Source of the DNA: Vibrio hepatarius
Lineage (GTDB): Bacteria; Pseudomonadota; Gammaproteobacteria; Enterobacterales; Vibrionaceae
Reading direction: 5' to 3'
DNA length: 64,000 nucleotides
Assembly: GCF_018860525.1 (NCBI RefSeq)
Contig: NZ_JAHKPM010000029.1
Location: 121,357-185,356 of the forward strand
Numbering within the stretch: position 1 is the first letter of the stretch; every line of letters begins with the position of its first letter. The notes below the pieces were generated by a model, which worked only from the letters and a program-made list of their open reading frames with translations, had not been told where the DNA came from and made no database searches. Both the position numbers and the translations under genes were made by a program. This document shows positions 17,974-28,575 of the stretch, piece by piece.

Positions 17974-19686
17974 TTATGACGAACAACTGTAGTGTGACAC
18001 GCCACCTGAAGCAAAAAACTCTAGTGGCCTTAAGCGGTAATACTTATCTTCCATCTGCTGTGATTGTTCACCATAAGGGTCTTGAAAAACCTCTTCCAAC
18101 TCATGTATTAAAGTATAATCACCATTTTCTGCTAGCTGGTAGGCAGGCACAATTAACCACTCACGCCATGTGTATTTGGGGTTAATCTGTTTCATCTGTT
18201 TAGCGATAGCTTCCGGACTTGATGCTGAAGGTATTTTTTTTCGCCATGAGGTTAACCATTGTTGCCATTCTTCCGTAACTTTATCACTGGGCGCGGCGTA
18301 GAAACTGCTTTCAATGTCTGAGATGTTTTCGGGAATATTACAAAGCTCACGAAAAAAGAGTGTGTAGTCGACATGGGTTTTCATCATCAATGTGATAAGT
18401 TGGTTGAGCAACTTATGATCGAGTGTTTCTAGTCCAAGTTTATCTGCCCACATCTGGTTAATTTTAGTTTGAATCAACCGAGAGAAACCTTCACAGATCT
18501 TCGCTAGTTGCCTTTTCTGCTCTGGTGATGAATGCAAGAGCGGTTCCAATGCTGCGCAGAACGTCTCGAAGTTTTTTTCCGCCGCCAAAGGTTGATTTAG
18601 AAAAGCGAAGTGGCGACCACCGCCAGTCCATGGTTGAAAATAAGGTTCAAAATACTCACAAAATCCAAATGGCCCATAATCTAGAGTAAACCCTCCAACA
18701 GCGCAGTTGTCGCTGTTAAAGTTACCTTGGCAATAGCCGACTCGAATCCAATTGGTGACTAAAGAAGTTAGTCTTTCTCGAAATGCACGGGCTAGTATTA
18801 ATACCTTCTCCGTAAGTGGTAAAGTGTGATCAATCTCATCTCGATATTCTCGCTCGATTATATGGAGGGTGATCATTTCTAACTCTTTCATTGCATCAGG
18901 GTTAGTATTGCAGCGAGCCCGACGACTAAAGAGCTCAAGTTGTCCCACACGTAAGAAAGAGGGGGCGACTCGGGTTGTAATCGCAACCGGGTTAGAGACC
19001 AGGATGTCAGGATTGTCAGAGCGAGTTCCTTCGCTGTACCAAGGCCTGTCGACAGTTTCTGATTGTGATGCAAAAAGGCATAGAGAACGGGAAGACGGGA
19101 TCCCAAGAGCATGCATGTATTCTTGAGCAAGATATTCTCGCACACTTGAGCGAAGTACAGCCCTACCGTCGGCACCTCGACAGTATGGGGTTGGACCACC
19201 ACCTTTTAACTGCATTTCCCAGCGCTTATTATTCAACACCCCCTCAAATATTGAAATAGCTCGGCCGTCTCCGTAGCCATTCCCCGTACCAAATGGGCAC
19301 TGTTGTATGTATTCAGTACCGAAGATAGAGAGAGCATAACCCGTTGCCCAGCCAGTATTCTTCATTGGTTCAGGAGCATTATCCATATCACCGGAAAAAA
19401 GGTGCTTGAAATTGTCTGATTTGGCTAGCTCATCACTTAGTCCGAGTTCTTCAAAAAATGTCGAACTGTGGCTTACATATACAGGCTCAGCAATTGGAGA
19501 AGGTTTGACTGGCACATAGTGCCCAGATAGTACTTGTCTTGGCAGATGATCCTCACCACTGCTTGTTGCATCGGGGTCGGGATTCAGAGTGTCGAGCAAA
19601 GAGTAGTCTGTGTTCAAAGCAAAGTCCTCCATATTTTTTATGAAATGCGGTGCTTCAGTGCCATTTGGTTTAGTCACAACCTTCAT
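17974..19686 (-). CDS. selO: Protein adenylyltransferase SelO (YdiU/UPF0061 family)
   Basis: 570-residue pseudokinase that transfers AMP from ATP to protein hydroxyl groups and is linked to oxidative stress. Conserved features include [20 protein letters not shown], the SSVREYL helix, the [14 protein letters not shown] loop and LDYGPFGF. The protein ends SCSS, matching the redox-active C-terminal cysteine that is selenocysteine in vertebrate SELENOO. It is longer than E. coli SelO and of the NFNSDNC subtype. It has its own convergent terminator. Confidence 0.93.
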   Translation of the reverse strand: MKVVTKPNGTEAPHFIKNMEDFALNTDYSLLDTLNPDPDATSSGEDHLPRQVLSGHYVPVKPSPIAEPVYVSHSSTFFEELGLSDELAKSDNFKHLFSGDMDNAPEPMKNTGWATGYALSIFGTEYIQQCPFGTGNGYGDGRAISIFEGVLNNKRWEMQLKGGGPTPYCRGADGRAVLRSSVREYLAQEYMHALGIPSSRSLCLFASQSETVDRPWYSEGTRSDNPDILVSNPVAITTRVAPSFLRVGQLELFSRRARCNTNPDAMKELEMITLHIIEREYRDEIDHTLPLTEKVLILARAFRERLTSLVTNWIRVGYCQGNFNSDNCAVGGFTLDYGPFGFCEYFEPYFQPWTGGGRHFAFLNQPLAAEKNFETFCAALEPLLHSSPEQKRQLAKICEGFSRLIQTKINQMWADKLGLETLDHKLLNQLITLMMKTHVDYTLFFRELCNIPENISDIESSFYAAPSDKVTEEWQQWLTSWRKKIPSASSPEAIAKQMKQINPKYTWREWLIVPAYQLAENGDYTLIHELEEVFQDPYGEQSQQMEDKYYRLRPLEFFASGGVSHYSCSS

Positions 19687-19991
19687 GCTCCAGTCAATAA
19701 TCTTGTTGATGAGTCATAATACGTTCTTTAAAAAAAAACGCATCAATGATTGATATCAAAATTGGTGCAGCTTGTGGGGTTGGCGACTTTCTTTTTCTAT
19801 TCTGTCAGCACCTTAAGATTTGCCGTACATCTGAATGAAATTGTAGGGAGGGCCATAATCAGATAAAGATACTCTGGTTTTACTGCACACGCTAATTACT
19901 TAACTATCATTAACTATGTGCATTGGTCATTTCTCGCTCCGATTATGCGACAACACTTTCTTTTATTTTTAAAGCCACGGATTTAAACACT
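19687..19991. other. Divergent promoter region, selO / chemoreceptor
   Basis: About 305 bases between divergent start codons; it should hold both promoters. No gene, repeat or clear operator was recognised. Confidence 0.5.
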
Positions 19992-21083
19992 ATGATTTGG
20001 ACATCAAAACTAAAGCAAAAAAATCAAGAACTTCAAGATAAAATCGACGAACTTGAGTTGAAATATCAAGCGTCTTTGGAAGATATTCAGGCCTTAAAAG
20101 CTGATTTGGAAGAGAAAAGCACATCACAGCAACAAATAGGTTTATCGTCTCAAGTACTGCCACTATTAGTTGGAAGTAGTGATTTAATAGATAGAATAAG
20201 AAACGGTTTGGCAGATTCTGCAACTGAACTTGAGCACGAAACAACGGTATTGGAAGACGTTGGTGATACATTTACTGAAGCAGAAAGAGCATTGGCCAAA
20301 TTGTCTGAGAGTGCCCTTCATATTCGAGAACAGTCATCAAATAGTATGACATCTGCAGAAACACTCTCTGATACAGCTTCTAACATTAGTCACCTTGTAG
20401 GAGCAATCCAAGAAATATCCGAACAAACGAACCTTTTAGCACTAAATGCCGCCATTGAGGCAGCGAGGGCAGGAGAAGCAGGACGTGGGTTTGCAGTCGT
20501 TGCTGATGAAGTAAGAACCCTAGCGGAAAAGGCAAACAAATCAAGTGAAGAAATTGAAGCACTGGTAAAAGCTATTTTGGCACAGTCTTCTGAAATTAAG
20601 CAATCAATTCAGAATGATGCTCTGAGTGTAGAACAAGTAGTAATATCTTCTGATGCAATACGTTCATCGCTCAATGACGTTCTTGAAAGCTCAGAAAATA
20701 TGAAGCGAGTAATTTATGATAAGGCTTCGAGAGCATTTTTGGATACTGTAAAAATGGACCATATGGTGTGGAAAAATGCGGTATACAAACAAGTTGTAAA
20801 TGAAGATTTTAATACTCAAGTTAACAAGCATACTGAATGCCGTCTTGGAAAGTGGTATTTCGAAGGTAAGGGAAAGCAGTTGTATAGCCATCTGAATAAC
20901 TTCAAGTCTCTTGATGCTCCTCATAAGCAAGTTCATGAATCAGGTAGATTAGCACTTGAGTCAGGAAAAGTAGGTGATACACAAGCTATGTTCAAACATC
21001 TAAACACTATGGAAGTGGCGAGTGAAGAAGTTGTCGCTTTGTTAGAACGGTTGATTGATGATATCAATGAGAGTAAAACGTAA
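19992..21083 (+). CDS. Soluble chemoreceptor with C-terminal CZB zinc-binding domain
   Basis: 363 residues from ATG 19992. It has an N-terminal coiled coil (about 5-50), no membrane segment, the canonical MCP signalling hairpin tip ([21 protein letters not shown]...[12 protein letters not shown], split around residue 155) and a C-terminal CZB domain. The CZB zinc ligands are visible: His in KMDHMVW, His-Cys in [11 protein letters not shown] and His in [13 protein letters not shown] receptors such as Helicobacter TlpD sense oxidants such as HOCl, or zinc, in the cytoplasm. A longer in-frame start at 19923 adds residues without a ribosome-binding site. Confidence 0.9.
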   Translation: MIWTSKLKQKNQELQDKIDELELKYQASLEDIQALKADLEEKSTSQQQIGLSSQVLPLLVGSSDLIDRIRNGLADSATELEHETTVLEDVGDTFTEAERALAKLSESALHIREQSSNSMTSAETLSDTASNISHLVGAIQEISEQTNLLALNAAIEAARAGEAGRGFAVVADEVRTLAEKANKSSEEIEALVKAILAQSSEIKQSIQNDALSVEQVVISSDAIRSSLNDVLESSENMKRVIYDKASRAFLDTVKMDHMVWKNAVYKQVVNEDFNTQVNKHTECRLGKWYFEGKGKQLYSHLNNFKSLDAPHKQVHESGRLALESGKVGDTQAMFKHLNTMEVASEEVVALLERLIDDINESKT

Positions 21084-21152
21084 GTGTTTTGATCTATGGT
21101 CACTCTCAAAAAGTATAAACACCTGGCCGAATTAAATATTGATAACTATACA

Positions 21153-21368
21153 ATGAATAAAATTAACCCCGCTAAGCTTGCGAATAGTAAATGGACAGCT
21201 GTTTCCCCTTTAAAACGAGAAAAGCACTTTTTAGTGACAGACGCCGAATATGATGAGGAAGGAAGGGTTGTCTCTTGCACCCTGCAAGCCATTCTTTCAA
21301 AAAATAACTATCTTATCGATTGGCATGATTTAAAAGATGCAAGCCAGTGGCAATATGGTTGGAAGTAG
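21153..21368 (+). CDS. TIGR02450-family Trp-rich small protein
   Basis: 71 residues beginning MNKINPAKLANSKWTAVSP, which matches the conserved start of this small family; tryptophans are W14, W57, W65 and W69. An upstream ATG at 21096 is in frame but adds a non-conserved segment. Function is unknown. It follows the chemoreceptor closely. Confidence 0.75.
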   Translation: MNKINPAKLANSKWTAVSPLKREKHFLVTDAEYDEEGRVVSCTLQAILSKNNYLIDWHDLKDASQWQYGWK

Positions 21369-21426
21369 TCTTGATAGCCGTTAAGTGATAGATTCAATCT
21401 CTAACAACAGCAAGCAAGACATTATT

Positions 21427-21744
21427 ATGGTGCAATGGCCCTGTATACTTAAACTTGAAGGAGACTCTGAGCTGATTTTTCTCGCCAGCGAACAAGCTTT
21501 ATCGAGAGAACTCGACTGTCTGATTTTTAGCTCGTCCGATTGTCTGATTGACGGTCTTGGTCATACCTATCAAGTCAAATCTTGCCGATTTGGCTATACG
21601 CTTGAATCACAGGACCGAATGCTCTCGCTTGAGAGTGTTACTGAGTTTATTCAGGAGCACCAGTTTGCTCAAGCCGAAGTATGTCTGACGAAAATCCAGT
21701 TCACTTCGATTGCTGAGGCTATCAACTCTATAGTGGTGTTGTAG
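21427..21744 (+). CDS. DUF4144-family protein
   Basis: 105 residues starting MVQWPCILKLEGDSEL, the pattern I associate with DUF4144 proteins of vibrios and relatives. It is a small cytoplasmic alpha/beta protein without recognisable active-site residues. The upstream in-frame start at 21385 is less likely. Function unknown. Confidence 0.65.
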   Translation: MVQWPCILKLEGDSELIFLASEQALSRELDCLIFSSSDCLIDGLGHTYQVKSCRFGYTLESQDRMLSLESVTEFIQEHQFAQAEVCLTKIQFTSIAEAINSIVVL

Positions 21745-21884
21745 CGAAAAGTTGCTAATACTATTCTTACCTTACTCCCACTCTTCGATAGGACGATTTC
21801 GCTTTATTTCTAACTAATAATAGAATCACCCAACCACTTTTAATGTGTTATAACATATCAAAAGTGGCTAAAAGTTGTCATGTA

Positions 21885-22579
21885 ATGGAAAACCTGAATT
21901 CACCCATTCTATCAATCAAGCATCTTTGCGTTGACGGTCCTGATCACTGGAGGGCGGTATCAGATATTAAATTTAATGTTTATCAAGGTGAGTGTATAGT
22001 CATCATTGGGCCAAATGGTTGCGGTAAATCGAGCTTGTTGAGCCTCGAATGAGAGTGGTTGAATATGTTGGTTTAGGTCGAGTGCCACATAATTTGTGTT
22101 GTAGTAAAAAAGAGCATGCAAGAGCCATAGAGCAAGCTATCAGAGATGTCGGTCTTTCTCATAAAAGCCTAGAATATTTTGGAGAACTGTCAGGGGGTGA
22201 GCAGCAACGAGCTAGTATCGCACGGGCTTTTGCGCAAGAGCCGAGACTTCTGCTATTAGACGAACCAACAAATCATCTTGATCCATTAGCTAGGCTAGAG
22301 CTGTTGTCACTTATAAAAAGGAAGCAAATTGCCACTATTGCGGTATTGCATGATTTACCTTTAGTTAGCCCTTTTGCTGATAAAGTTTTGCTTATGTCAG
22401 AGCAAAAAATGGTCGTGTTCGGGGCGCCTAATAGTCTGATACAAAACGAATTTATGACTCCCATCTTTGGACTGAATGTAATTGAGTTTAAACACCCTCG
22501 AATGGAAAGCACCATTCACCACTTTGAAGCAGCACCACCACCTAGTAGTTATTTATCTTTGATAGGATCTATACAATGA
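21885..22579 (+). pseudogene. Broken ABC importer ATPase (FecE/BtuD type)
   Basis: The first part (21885-22052) carries an intact Walker A (GPNGCGKSS) and stops at TGA a few codons later. The second part (22049-22579), in another frame, resumes at VVEYVGLGRVPH and carries the LSGGEQQR signature, Walker B (LLLLDEPT) and the H-loop (VLHDL). The roughly 45-50 residues normally lying between, including the Q-loop, are missing. A deletion with frame change near 22040 explains this. The two halves overlap by ATGA, but the missing region makes a functional split ATPase unlikely. Confidence 0.85.
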
Positions 22580-23544
22580 AGCGATATTTCGTATCCTCTC
22601 TTTCACTCTTCTTTCCACTGTCTTTTGTTTATGCGAAAAGCACAGTTTACCCAGTAACTCTTGATAATTGTGGTAATCCATTAACTATCGAGCGGCAACC
22701 ATCTCGGGCTGTAATCCATGATATCAATATGTCGCAAATGGTGTTTTCTCTTGGTTTACAAAAAGATATTGTGGGTGTGACAGGTATTTCAGGGTGGTAC
22801 AAAATGTAGTCATCCTTTAAAAAAAATTTGGGTGATATTCCTGAACTTGCACCTAAGTATCCGTCTCTTGAAATACTTATCTCATCAAAAGCCGACTTCT
22901 TTTTTTCAGGTTGGAACTATGGTATGAAAGTTGGTGGTGATGTTACTCCACAAACGCTCAACCCTTATAATATTGATACACTTGTTCTATCTGAAAGTTG
23001 CATTCATACACAAAAGCTTCAAAAGGCTGCAAGTATGGACTTACTGTACAGTGACATTAAAAAATTGGGGGTCATCTTTGACGTTCAAGATCAAGCTGAT
23101 CAATTAATTGCTGATTGGAAAGCGCGTATTGCGAAGATCACTGAGAGGAAAAAAATAAATAGTACACCCCCACTAAAAGTATTTTTGTATGACTCTGGAG
23201 AAGATAAGCCATTTACCGCAGGAAAGTATGCAATGCCAAATGCCATTATTGAAGCTGCAGGGGGTGTCAATGTGACTGGTGATATGCCTACTGGTTGGGC
23301 GTCAACGTCTTGGGAGTTTGTTGCTCGTTCCAATCCAGATGTGATTATTTTGCTTGATTATCAAACGGAAAATGGTGCTAATGCTCTTAAGAATTTTTTG
23401 GAACGTCATCCATTAATGAAACACACTAAAGGTGTGATGTCAGAGCGCTATCTAACGTTACGATATGAGCAGATTACACCAGGGCCTGAAAATATTAAGG
23501 CCATTGAAAAACTTGCAGATGTCCTAATGCCTAATTATTTCTGA
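22576..23544 (+). pseudogene. Periplasmic iron/B12-type binding protein with internal amber codon
   Basis: A FecB/BtuF-type substrate-binding protein of about 322 codons with signal peptide (ending SFVYA). An in-frame TAG at 22807-22809 (codon 78) interrupts it; the downstream part continues in the same frame as GDIPELAPKYPSLE, a conserved family segment, through to the normal C-terminus. A single substitution would restore the full protein. It follows the broken ATPase and precedes a truncated permease, so the transporter is dead as a unit. Confidence 0.85.
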
Positions 23545-23561
23545 GTAATCTTGATTTTTCT

Positions 23562-24002
23562 ATGTGGTGTAAATATCGATTAGCGTGGTTTTTTGGTGCA
23601 ATGGCTTTAGCCATCGCGTTTGTGTTAAGTCTGAAATGTGGTTCGGTCTCACTATCTTTGGGTGAGATTGTAAAAGGGTTGGGTGAATTTAATTATGCTG
23701 ATATGAGTATTACCAGCCGAATATTTATCGATGTTCGATTGCCAAGAGCGATACTAGCCGTTGTAGCGGGAGTTGGTTTAGCAATGGTTGGAGCCTTGCT
23801 GCAGACATCCACCAAAAATGATTTAGCGGACCCTTTTCTTTTTGGTTTATCTTCTGGTGCGTCAGCAGGAGCTGTTATTCTGCTGTTTGGTGATCTGATG
23901 AGCCGAACGGTTTTAGCACCACAAGAGTTACCGGTTGGCATAGTCACAGCAGCGCTTGGTGGCTTGTTTGTTTTATATCGTGTTGGGTATCAAAAATCCT
24001 GA
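23562..24002 (+). pseudogene. Truncated FecCD-type permease of the same importer
   Basis: Only about the first 140 of the usual 330-350 residues remain, including the conserved segment RLPRAILAVVAGVGLAMVGALLQ and PFLFGLSSGASAGA. The match ends around GGLF near 23970, after which the sequence reads into unrelated DNA and stops. The missing six or so helices suggest a deletion that joined the permease to the next gene. Confidence 0.85.
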
Positions 24003-24062
24003 ATCATTCGAGAATGAATTGAAAATTTGTCTCCTTAACACATTAACTAATGAAATAAGTAA

Positions 24063-24517
24063 TATGAAAGATATAAAAGGTGTATTCCGCAATCTGGAAA
24101 GAATGCTTCAACAAGCCAATTGGTTTGATGATGATTGGGAAATTTACAATTGTGGAAATTACCTTCAATTTATACAAAACAAATTGGTTTAACCAAAATC
24201 AAGGGGGAATTCATTTTGAAACTTTTATTGAAGTGCCACAAATTAAGCAAAAATTGTTTCCTGTGTGTATGCATGCTGAAGAAGATTGCCCTTCACAGGC
24301 TGAATTTATTCGTCGTTTTATGGCGCTAGAGCAAGAACATATAGCCAGCTGGAAGGGGTACAAAACTGTTGGAAACAACTACGGGATCTGTCAGCGAATG
24401 CTACCGCTTAATTTTAAGAATTTAGAGCAGCGTATATTCGAGGAATTTAATGGTTTGCTTACTTTAGAGCCGAGTGTCGAAAAGATATTATGTAATTTGA
24501 AGTCTGTTAATCGTTGA
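24063..24517 (+). pseudogene. Frameshifted uncharacterised gene
   Basis: A frame starting MKDIKGVFRNLERML ends at 24192 (QNKLV), while the adjacent frame carries a clearly coding continuation, NWFNQNQGGIHFETFIEVPQ through EEDCPSQAEF to KSVNR. The two together would make a protein of about 150 residues with one frameshift near 24165-24180. The family is not recognised. It lies directly behind the truncated permease. Confidence 0.6.
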
Positions 24518-24526
24518 GACATTTAC

Positions 24527-24727
24527 TTGCCTTTTGGAGTAGTAATTGATGAAAAACAAAAAAAAAGCCCATGTATCGATATTTGTGAGTTTTCGGGACC
24601 CAAGGGCTGGTGCGTTGGCTGTGGTAGAAGCAGAGAAGAATGCCAAAAGTGGAAAGTGATGAAACCTTATGCTTTAAGCCTCCTACAAAATGAACTCAGT
24701 AAGAGAATGGCTAAAATGCATAAATAG
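24527..24727 (+). CDS. DUF1289 cysteine-rich small protein (start uncertain)
   Basis: 66 residues or fewer with the DUF1289 core: SPCIDICEF, GWCVGCGR and a final Trp-Lys motif, i.e. four conserved cysteines that could bind metal. The open frame uses TTG at 24527 without a good ribosome-binding site. A well-placed GGAG (24536-24539) precedes an ATG at 24549 that is out of frame by one base because of an A9 run (24558-24566); A10 would give MKNKKKSPCIDICEF. This may be a frameshift or a sequencing error. Confidence 0.7.
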   Translation: MPFGVVIDEKQKKSPCIDICEFSGPKGWCVGCGRSREECQKWKVMKPYALSLLQNELSKRMAKMHK

Positions 24728-25229
24728 CTATGATGTGCATGGTACAATTTGGCTTTATTCGCATAAAGTTCATTTCATCGTATTTGGTCTTATTGCGATA
24801 TCTTTCGGGTTTAAAGAGACTAGGCACTAATGCCAATAATGAAGCCAATCAGTTGATATTGTGACTGGCTTCTTGGATTGGCAGCCAGTAGAGATGAAAA
24901 GTGGTTAAATCGACATTCTACAATTAGAGTGCTCGTGTACTCAGAGATAACCATTTTCAGTATTGTTATTTAGCTGATAGCCAGCGCTGGGTTAATTATC
25001 CAAATGCAAATCATGATCAACTCAATGGGTTTTGCTCTGATAAAAGCTTAATTTCAACTTATCATGATTCTGATCTTAATGGATAAGTTGATATCATTAT
25101 CAATAATGGTTAGTCTATACATAGGCTTGTTTGTCTTATTATTGATTCAATAATGACAATCGGAAGGTGACAATCCTTCCAGAAAGCCGTAATCTTTGTT
25201 TTTTGTTTTAGCCATGTATAGGTCAAATT
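24728..25229. other. Intergenic region with hairpin at 24841-24872
   Basis: About 500 bases without a convincing gene. An 11-bp near-perfect inverted repeat (GAAGCCAATCA / TGACTGGCTTC, one mismatch) could terminate transcription from the DUF1289 side. The rest should include the endopeptidase promoter. Confidence 0.5.
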
Positions 25230-26540
25230 GTGCAACCCAATAGTTTTAAATCTCGTTTTAGAGAGCTTTCTAAGCCGAGAAAAATGATACTTTTGAGTCT
25301 TCCTCTTGCTGCTGCATTGGTTATATCTGCAACGAATAATACCAGCCAGTACAAACGTACTATCCACCTTTCTTTACCCGAATCGAGCATCACAAGTAAT
25401 CTGATGAATCAGACAGAAGTGATCGGTGATATACCAGATTATGAGTATGTCATTAAAAGAGGGGATAACTTGAGTACCATTTTCAACCAGTTGGGCTTTG
25501 GCTATACCGAACTGATGAAAGTAATGGAAACGGACCTTAACTATCTGGCACTAGACACTTTAAGACCAGGGAACACTTTGAGGTTCTGGCGAGATACAGA
25601 TACCAAGCGTTTAGCTAAAATGGAATTGGAATTTAGTATTGTTGAGCGGGCGGTATACCGCTTGTTGGATGATGGAAGTTATGCGTTTAACACTGTCAAA
25701 ATCCCTAGTATATGGAGAGAGCAAGCGTTAGTAGGAGAAATAGCGGGCAGTTTTTCTCAATCTCTACACCGTGTTGGTCTTGGGATTAATGAAAATGAAC
25801 AGATTGTTACTTTACTCAAAGATAAGCTTAACTTCTCCCGTGACCTGCGTGCTGGTGATGTTTTCGAAGTGGTTCTGTCCAAGCAGTATGTTGGTGAGCA
25901 AGATACGGGTAATCGCGAATTGCAAGCAATAAAGGTTTATAATCGCGGCAGAGAGATAACAGCATATCTTCACTCTGACGGTCAGTACTATGATAAGAAT
26001 GGCAACAGTTTACAGCGTGCTTTTCAACGTAAGCCAGTGGGTGGCAACTATCGATTAAGTTCTAATTTTAATCCTACACGCAAACATCCCGTTACTGGCC
26101 GTATTGCTCCTCATAATGGTACTGATTGGGCGACCCCTACGGGTACTCCAATTCAAGCTACAGGCGATGGAGTTGTTGTGATGACTCGCAAACATCCATA
26201 TGCGGGTAACTATGTTGTTATTCAACACGGCAGTCGTTATAAGACTCGCTATCTTCACCTAAGTAAAATTTTAGTGAGTAAAGGTCAAAAAGTGTCACGT
26301 GGGCAACGAATAGGTCTTTCTGGTGCGACAGGGCGTGTTACGGGCCCACATATTCATTATGAGTTGATTGATCGCGGGCGAGCAGTAAATGCTATGACTG
26401 CAAACATTCCAATGGCGAGTTCAGTATCAAAGAATGAAATGGTGGCATTTAAAGCACGTCGAGATGAACTCGATACAATGCTGAGGCAACAAGAAATTCA
26501 GCTTGCAAGTAAAGCGGAGTCTGAAGAGTCAACCAGTTGA
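25230..26540 (+). CDS. M23-family murein DD-endopeptidase (ShyA/MepM-like)
   Basis: 436-residue cell-wall hydrolase that cleaves peptide cross-links to allow growth. A membrane-spanning segment (about 20-34) anchors or exports it; a LysM-like/Csd3 domain (YVIKRGDNLSTIFNQLGFGY, about 72-120) follows; the C-terminal LytM domain has the zinc motif HNGTDW and the HxH site in GPHIHYEL. The sequence closely resembles Vibrio cholerae Shy endopeptidases, but which paralogue cannot be decided. The start is GTG. A strong terminator follows. Confidence 0.88.
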   Translation: MQPNSFKSRFRELSKPRKMILLSLPLAAALVISATNNTSQYKRTIHLSLPESSITSNLMNQTEVIGDIPDYEYVIKRGDNLSTIFNQLGFGYTELMKVMETDLNYLALDTLRPGNTLRFWRDTDTKRLAKMELEFSIVERAVYRLLDDGSYAFNTVKIPSIWREQALVGEIAGSFSQSLHRVGLGINENEQIVTLLKDKLNFSRDLRAGDVFEVVLSKQYVGEQDTGNRELQAIKVYNRGREITAYLHSDGQYYDKNGNSLQRAFQRKPVGGNYRLSSNFNPTRKHPVTGRIAPHNGTDWATPTGTPIQATGDGVVVMTRKHPYAGNYVVIQHGSRYKTRYLHLSKILVSKGQKVSRGQRIGLSGATGRVTGPHIHYELIDRGRAVNAMTANIPMASSVSKNEMVAFKARRDELDTMLRQQEIQLASKAESEESTS

Positions 26541-26603
26541 AGGTTTAATTAGTCACGTACATCATCATAGGATACGTGCTTTTAACCCTGCTCTATCTCT
26601 TTA

Positions 26604-26640
26604 AACGCACACATTACTAAATCAATGTGTGCGTTTTTTT
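26604..26640 (+). terminator. Rho-independent terminator after endopeptidase
   Basis: Perfect 12-bp stem (AACGCACACATT / AATGTGTGCGTT), 8-base loop and a seven-T tract. Confidence 0.9.
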
Positions 26641-26804
26641 ATTGTCTCTAATAAACTTAATCTTGATACTTCATTTATTGCTTTGATGTATGCATTAATT
26701 ACTCATAATTTGATGTAAATGAAGTTAATTTGTGCTTTAAATCATCACAAGTGGTGATTTTTCGCCTAGAATTATTGATTGAAACGACAATTAGGATATG
26801 TTTT

Positions 26805-28439
26805 ATGAAAACATTGCAAACACTGCCGACAAAGTTGCTGATTTTTGGCGCACTTACCGTCATTATTGTAGGTTTTATTTCAATTGCTCTTCTCGCTAGT
26901 CAGTCAAATCAGAATGTGATTACAAGCCAAGAACAAGTTTCTAAGACCTATACGATAAAAGGCAAGATTGATAGCCTACTTGAGCAAATCCTAAATATTG
27001 AAACTGGTTTTCGTGGTTATATGCTAACGAAATCTCAGTCCTCATTATCGCCCTACAAGTTAGGAATTGAAAATATAAAAAAAGACATGCAGTACCTGAC
27101 TGGAATTTTTGCCAACAATCCAACGGATGTCCAAACAAAAAGGTTAAATGAGATTAGGAACCTCTATGAGGAGTGGCTTAGTGTTGAAATCGATAAGGGC
27201 ATCAAGCTGAGATCATCTGCGAGTGACTCTGAAGTTTTGAATTTCATTCAGCAAGAACGTAGGAAATATGTGGATGATATGCGAGTCATCTTTGAGCAAA
27301 TTGATAGTGCTGAAGAAGCATTCTTACAGACACGTTACACGGCACTCAAATCTTCTCTTTCTTCGTCAGTGTTCAACGTGATTGTCTTGTCGATAATATC
27401 CTGTGTTGTGTCAGGTTTATTTTTGATGCTAATTAATAATTTACTGGCGAATAATATCAATGAAATGTCACACGCGATAAAGCAACTGGCTAAAGGTACA
27501 CTCAAACCTTTAGTGTTGACACCGTCAAAGAATGAATTTTTCAAGATCAAACAGACTTACAATCAGTCTATTGAGCAACTCTCTCAGTTGATTAGAGAAT
27601 TAACGGATTCTTCGGATAACACTAATGCGGCCTCTAGCCACTTAACTCAACTGATGCAAAATACGGCAGATAATACTCAGGATGTGCTTAATAGGGTAGA
27701 AGGTATATCAACGGCTATCAATGAGTTATCTAGTACTTCTAAAGAAGTGTCGTCCAATGCGGTACAAGCTGAGGATGAAACCAAGAAAGCGATCAGCAAT
27801 GTGAAGGATGGTAACAAAGCCTTGGATAAATCAATTGTATTGACCCAGAACATTAACAAGTCAGTACAGGAAACGGCAGGCATGATTGAGGAATTAAAAA
27901 ACAGTGCGGTTAATATTGGGGAAGTCACCAATGTTATCAGTTCTATTTCCGAACAGACTAATTTACTTGCCTTGAATGCCGCAATTGAAGCGGCTCGTGC
28001 AGGTGATCAGGGCCGTGGCTTTGCTGTTGTCGCTGATGAGGTTCGTCAGTTAGCGGGTAAGACACAAGAGTCGACACAAAATATTCAAGAGATCATTTCT
28101 AAACTTCAGGAGCAATCAGAAAAAGCGAATAATAATATGATTGCTAATGTTGCTTCTATACAAGAATCAGTAGATTTGTCTGATAATGTTAAGTCGTCTT
28201 TCGATGATATTGCTGGTTCAGTGGAAGCCATTTCTGGTATTAATACCCTTGTTGCTACTGCTTCTCAAGAGCAATACAGTGTGACTGAGGAGATCTCTCA
28301 AAGTACTGTAGCTATGTTTGACTTGGTCAATGAGAACGTTAGTGCAGTTGATCAAGCGAAGTCTTCAGCGACAGAACTTGCTTCACTGGCGGACAAACAA
28401 AATACAGAGCTTTCATTTTTTAAAGTTGAGCAAAATTAG
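26805..28439 (+). CDS. Methyl-accepting chemotaxis protein with CHASE3-like sensor
   Basis: 544 residues from ATG 26805 (AGGA eight bases upstream). Two membrane segments (about 10-33 and 188-210) enclose a helical periplasmic sensor whose [11 protein letters not shown] motif marks a CHASE3-type domain. A HAMP-like linker and a full MCP signalling domain ([36 protein letters not shown]) follow. The C-terminus lacks a CheR-docking pentapeptide. Ligand unknown. It follows a terminator and is probably monocistronic. Confidence 0.9.
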   Translation: MKTLQTLPTKLLIFGALTVIIVGFISIALLASQSNQNVITSQEQVSKTYTIKGKIDSLLEQILNIETGFRGYMLTKSQSSLSPYKLGIENIKKDMQYLTGIFANNPTDVQTKRLNEIRNLYEEWLSVEIDKGIKLRSSASDSEVLNFIQQERRKYVDDMRVIFEQIDSAEEAFLQTRYTALKSSLSSSVFNVIVLSIISCVVSGLFLMLINNLLANNINEMSHAIKQLAKGTLKPLVLTPSKNEFFKIKQTYNQSIEQLSQLIRELTDSSDNTNAASSHLTQLMQNTADNTQDVLNRVEGISTAINELSSTSKEVSSNAVQAEDETKKAISNVKDGNKALDKSIVLTQNINKSVQETAGMIEELKNSAVNIGEVTNVISSISEQTNLLALNAAIEAARAGDQGRGFAVVADEVRQLAGKTQESTQNIQEIISKLQEQSEKANNNMIANVASIQESVDLSDNVKSSFDDIAGSVEAISGINTLVATASQEQYSVTEEISQSTVAMFDLVNENVSAVDQAKSSATELASLADKQNTELSFFKVEQN

Positions 28440-28575
28440 AAAAAGCAAAAGCTAAATGTAATTTAGGGCTCATCAGCTGGTGGTTGTTGAGCTACTTACG
28501 TAGTGAAAAGCTCCATCTTAGTAAACAAATAACGTCTGCTTAGATGAAAAGTGCTCAATATCTATATCGAGATAC

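Noticed and set aside
17976..19719. Several open frames on the plus strand opposite selO
   Set aside because: They lie opposite strongly conserved SelO coding sequence and resemble no family.
21885..22579. Two overlapping ORFs as a functional split ATPase
   Set aside because: The Q-loop region is missing altogether and the neighbouring genes of the same importer are also broken.
22807..22809. TAG as a recoded amino acid (pyrrolysine)
   Set aside because: No pyl genes are in view, the family does not use it, and the locus is decaying.
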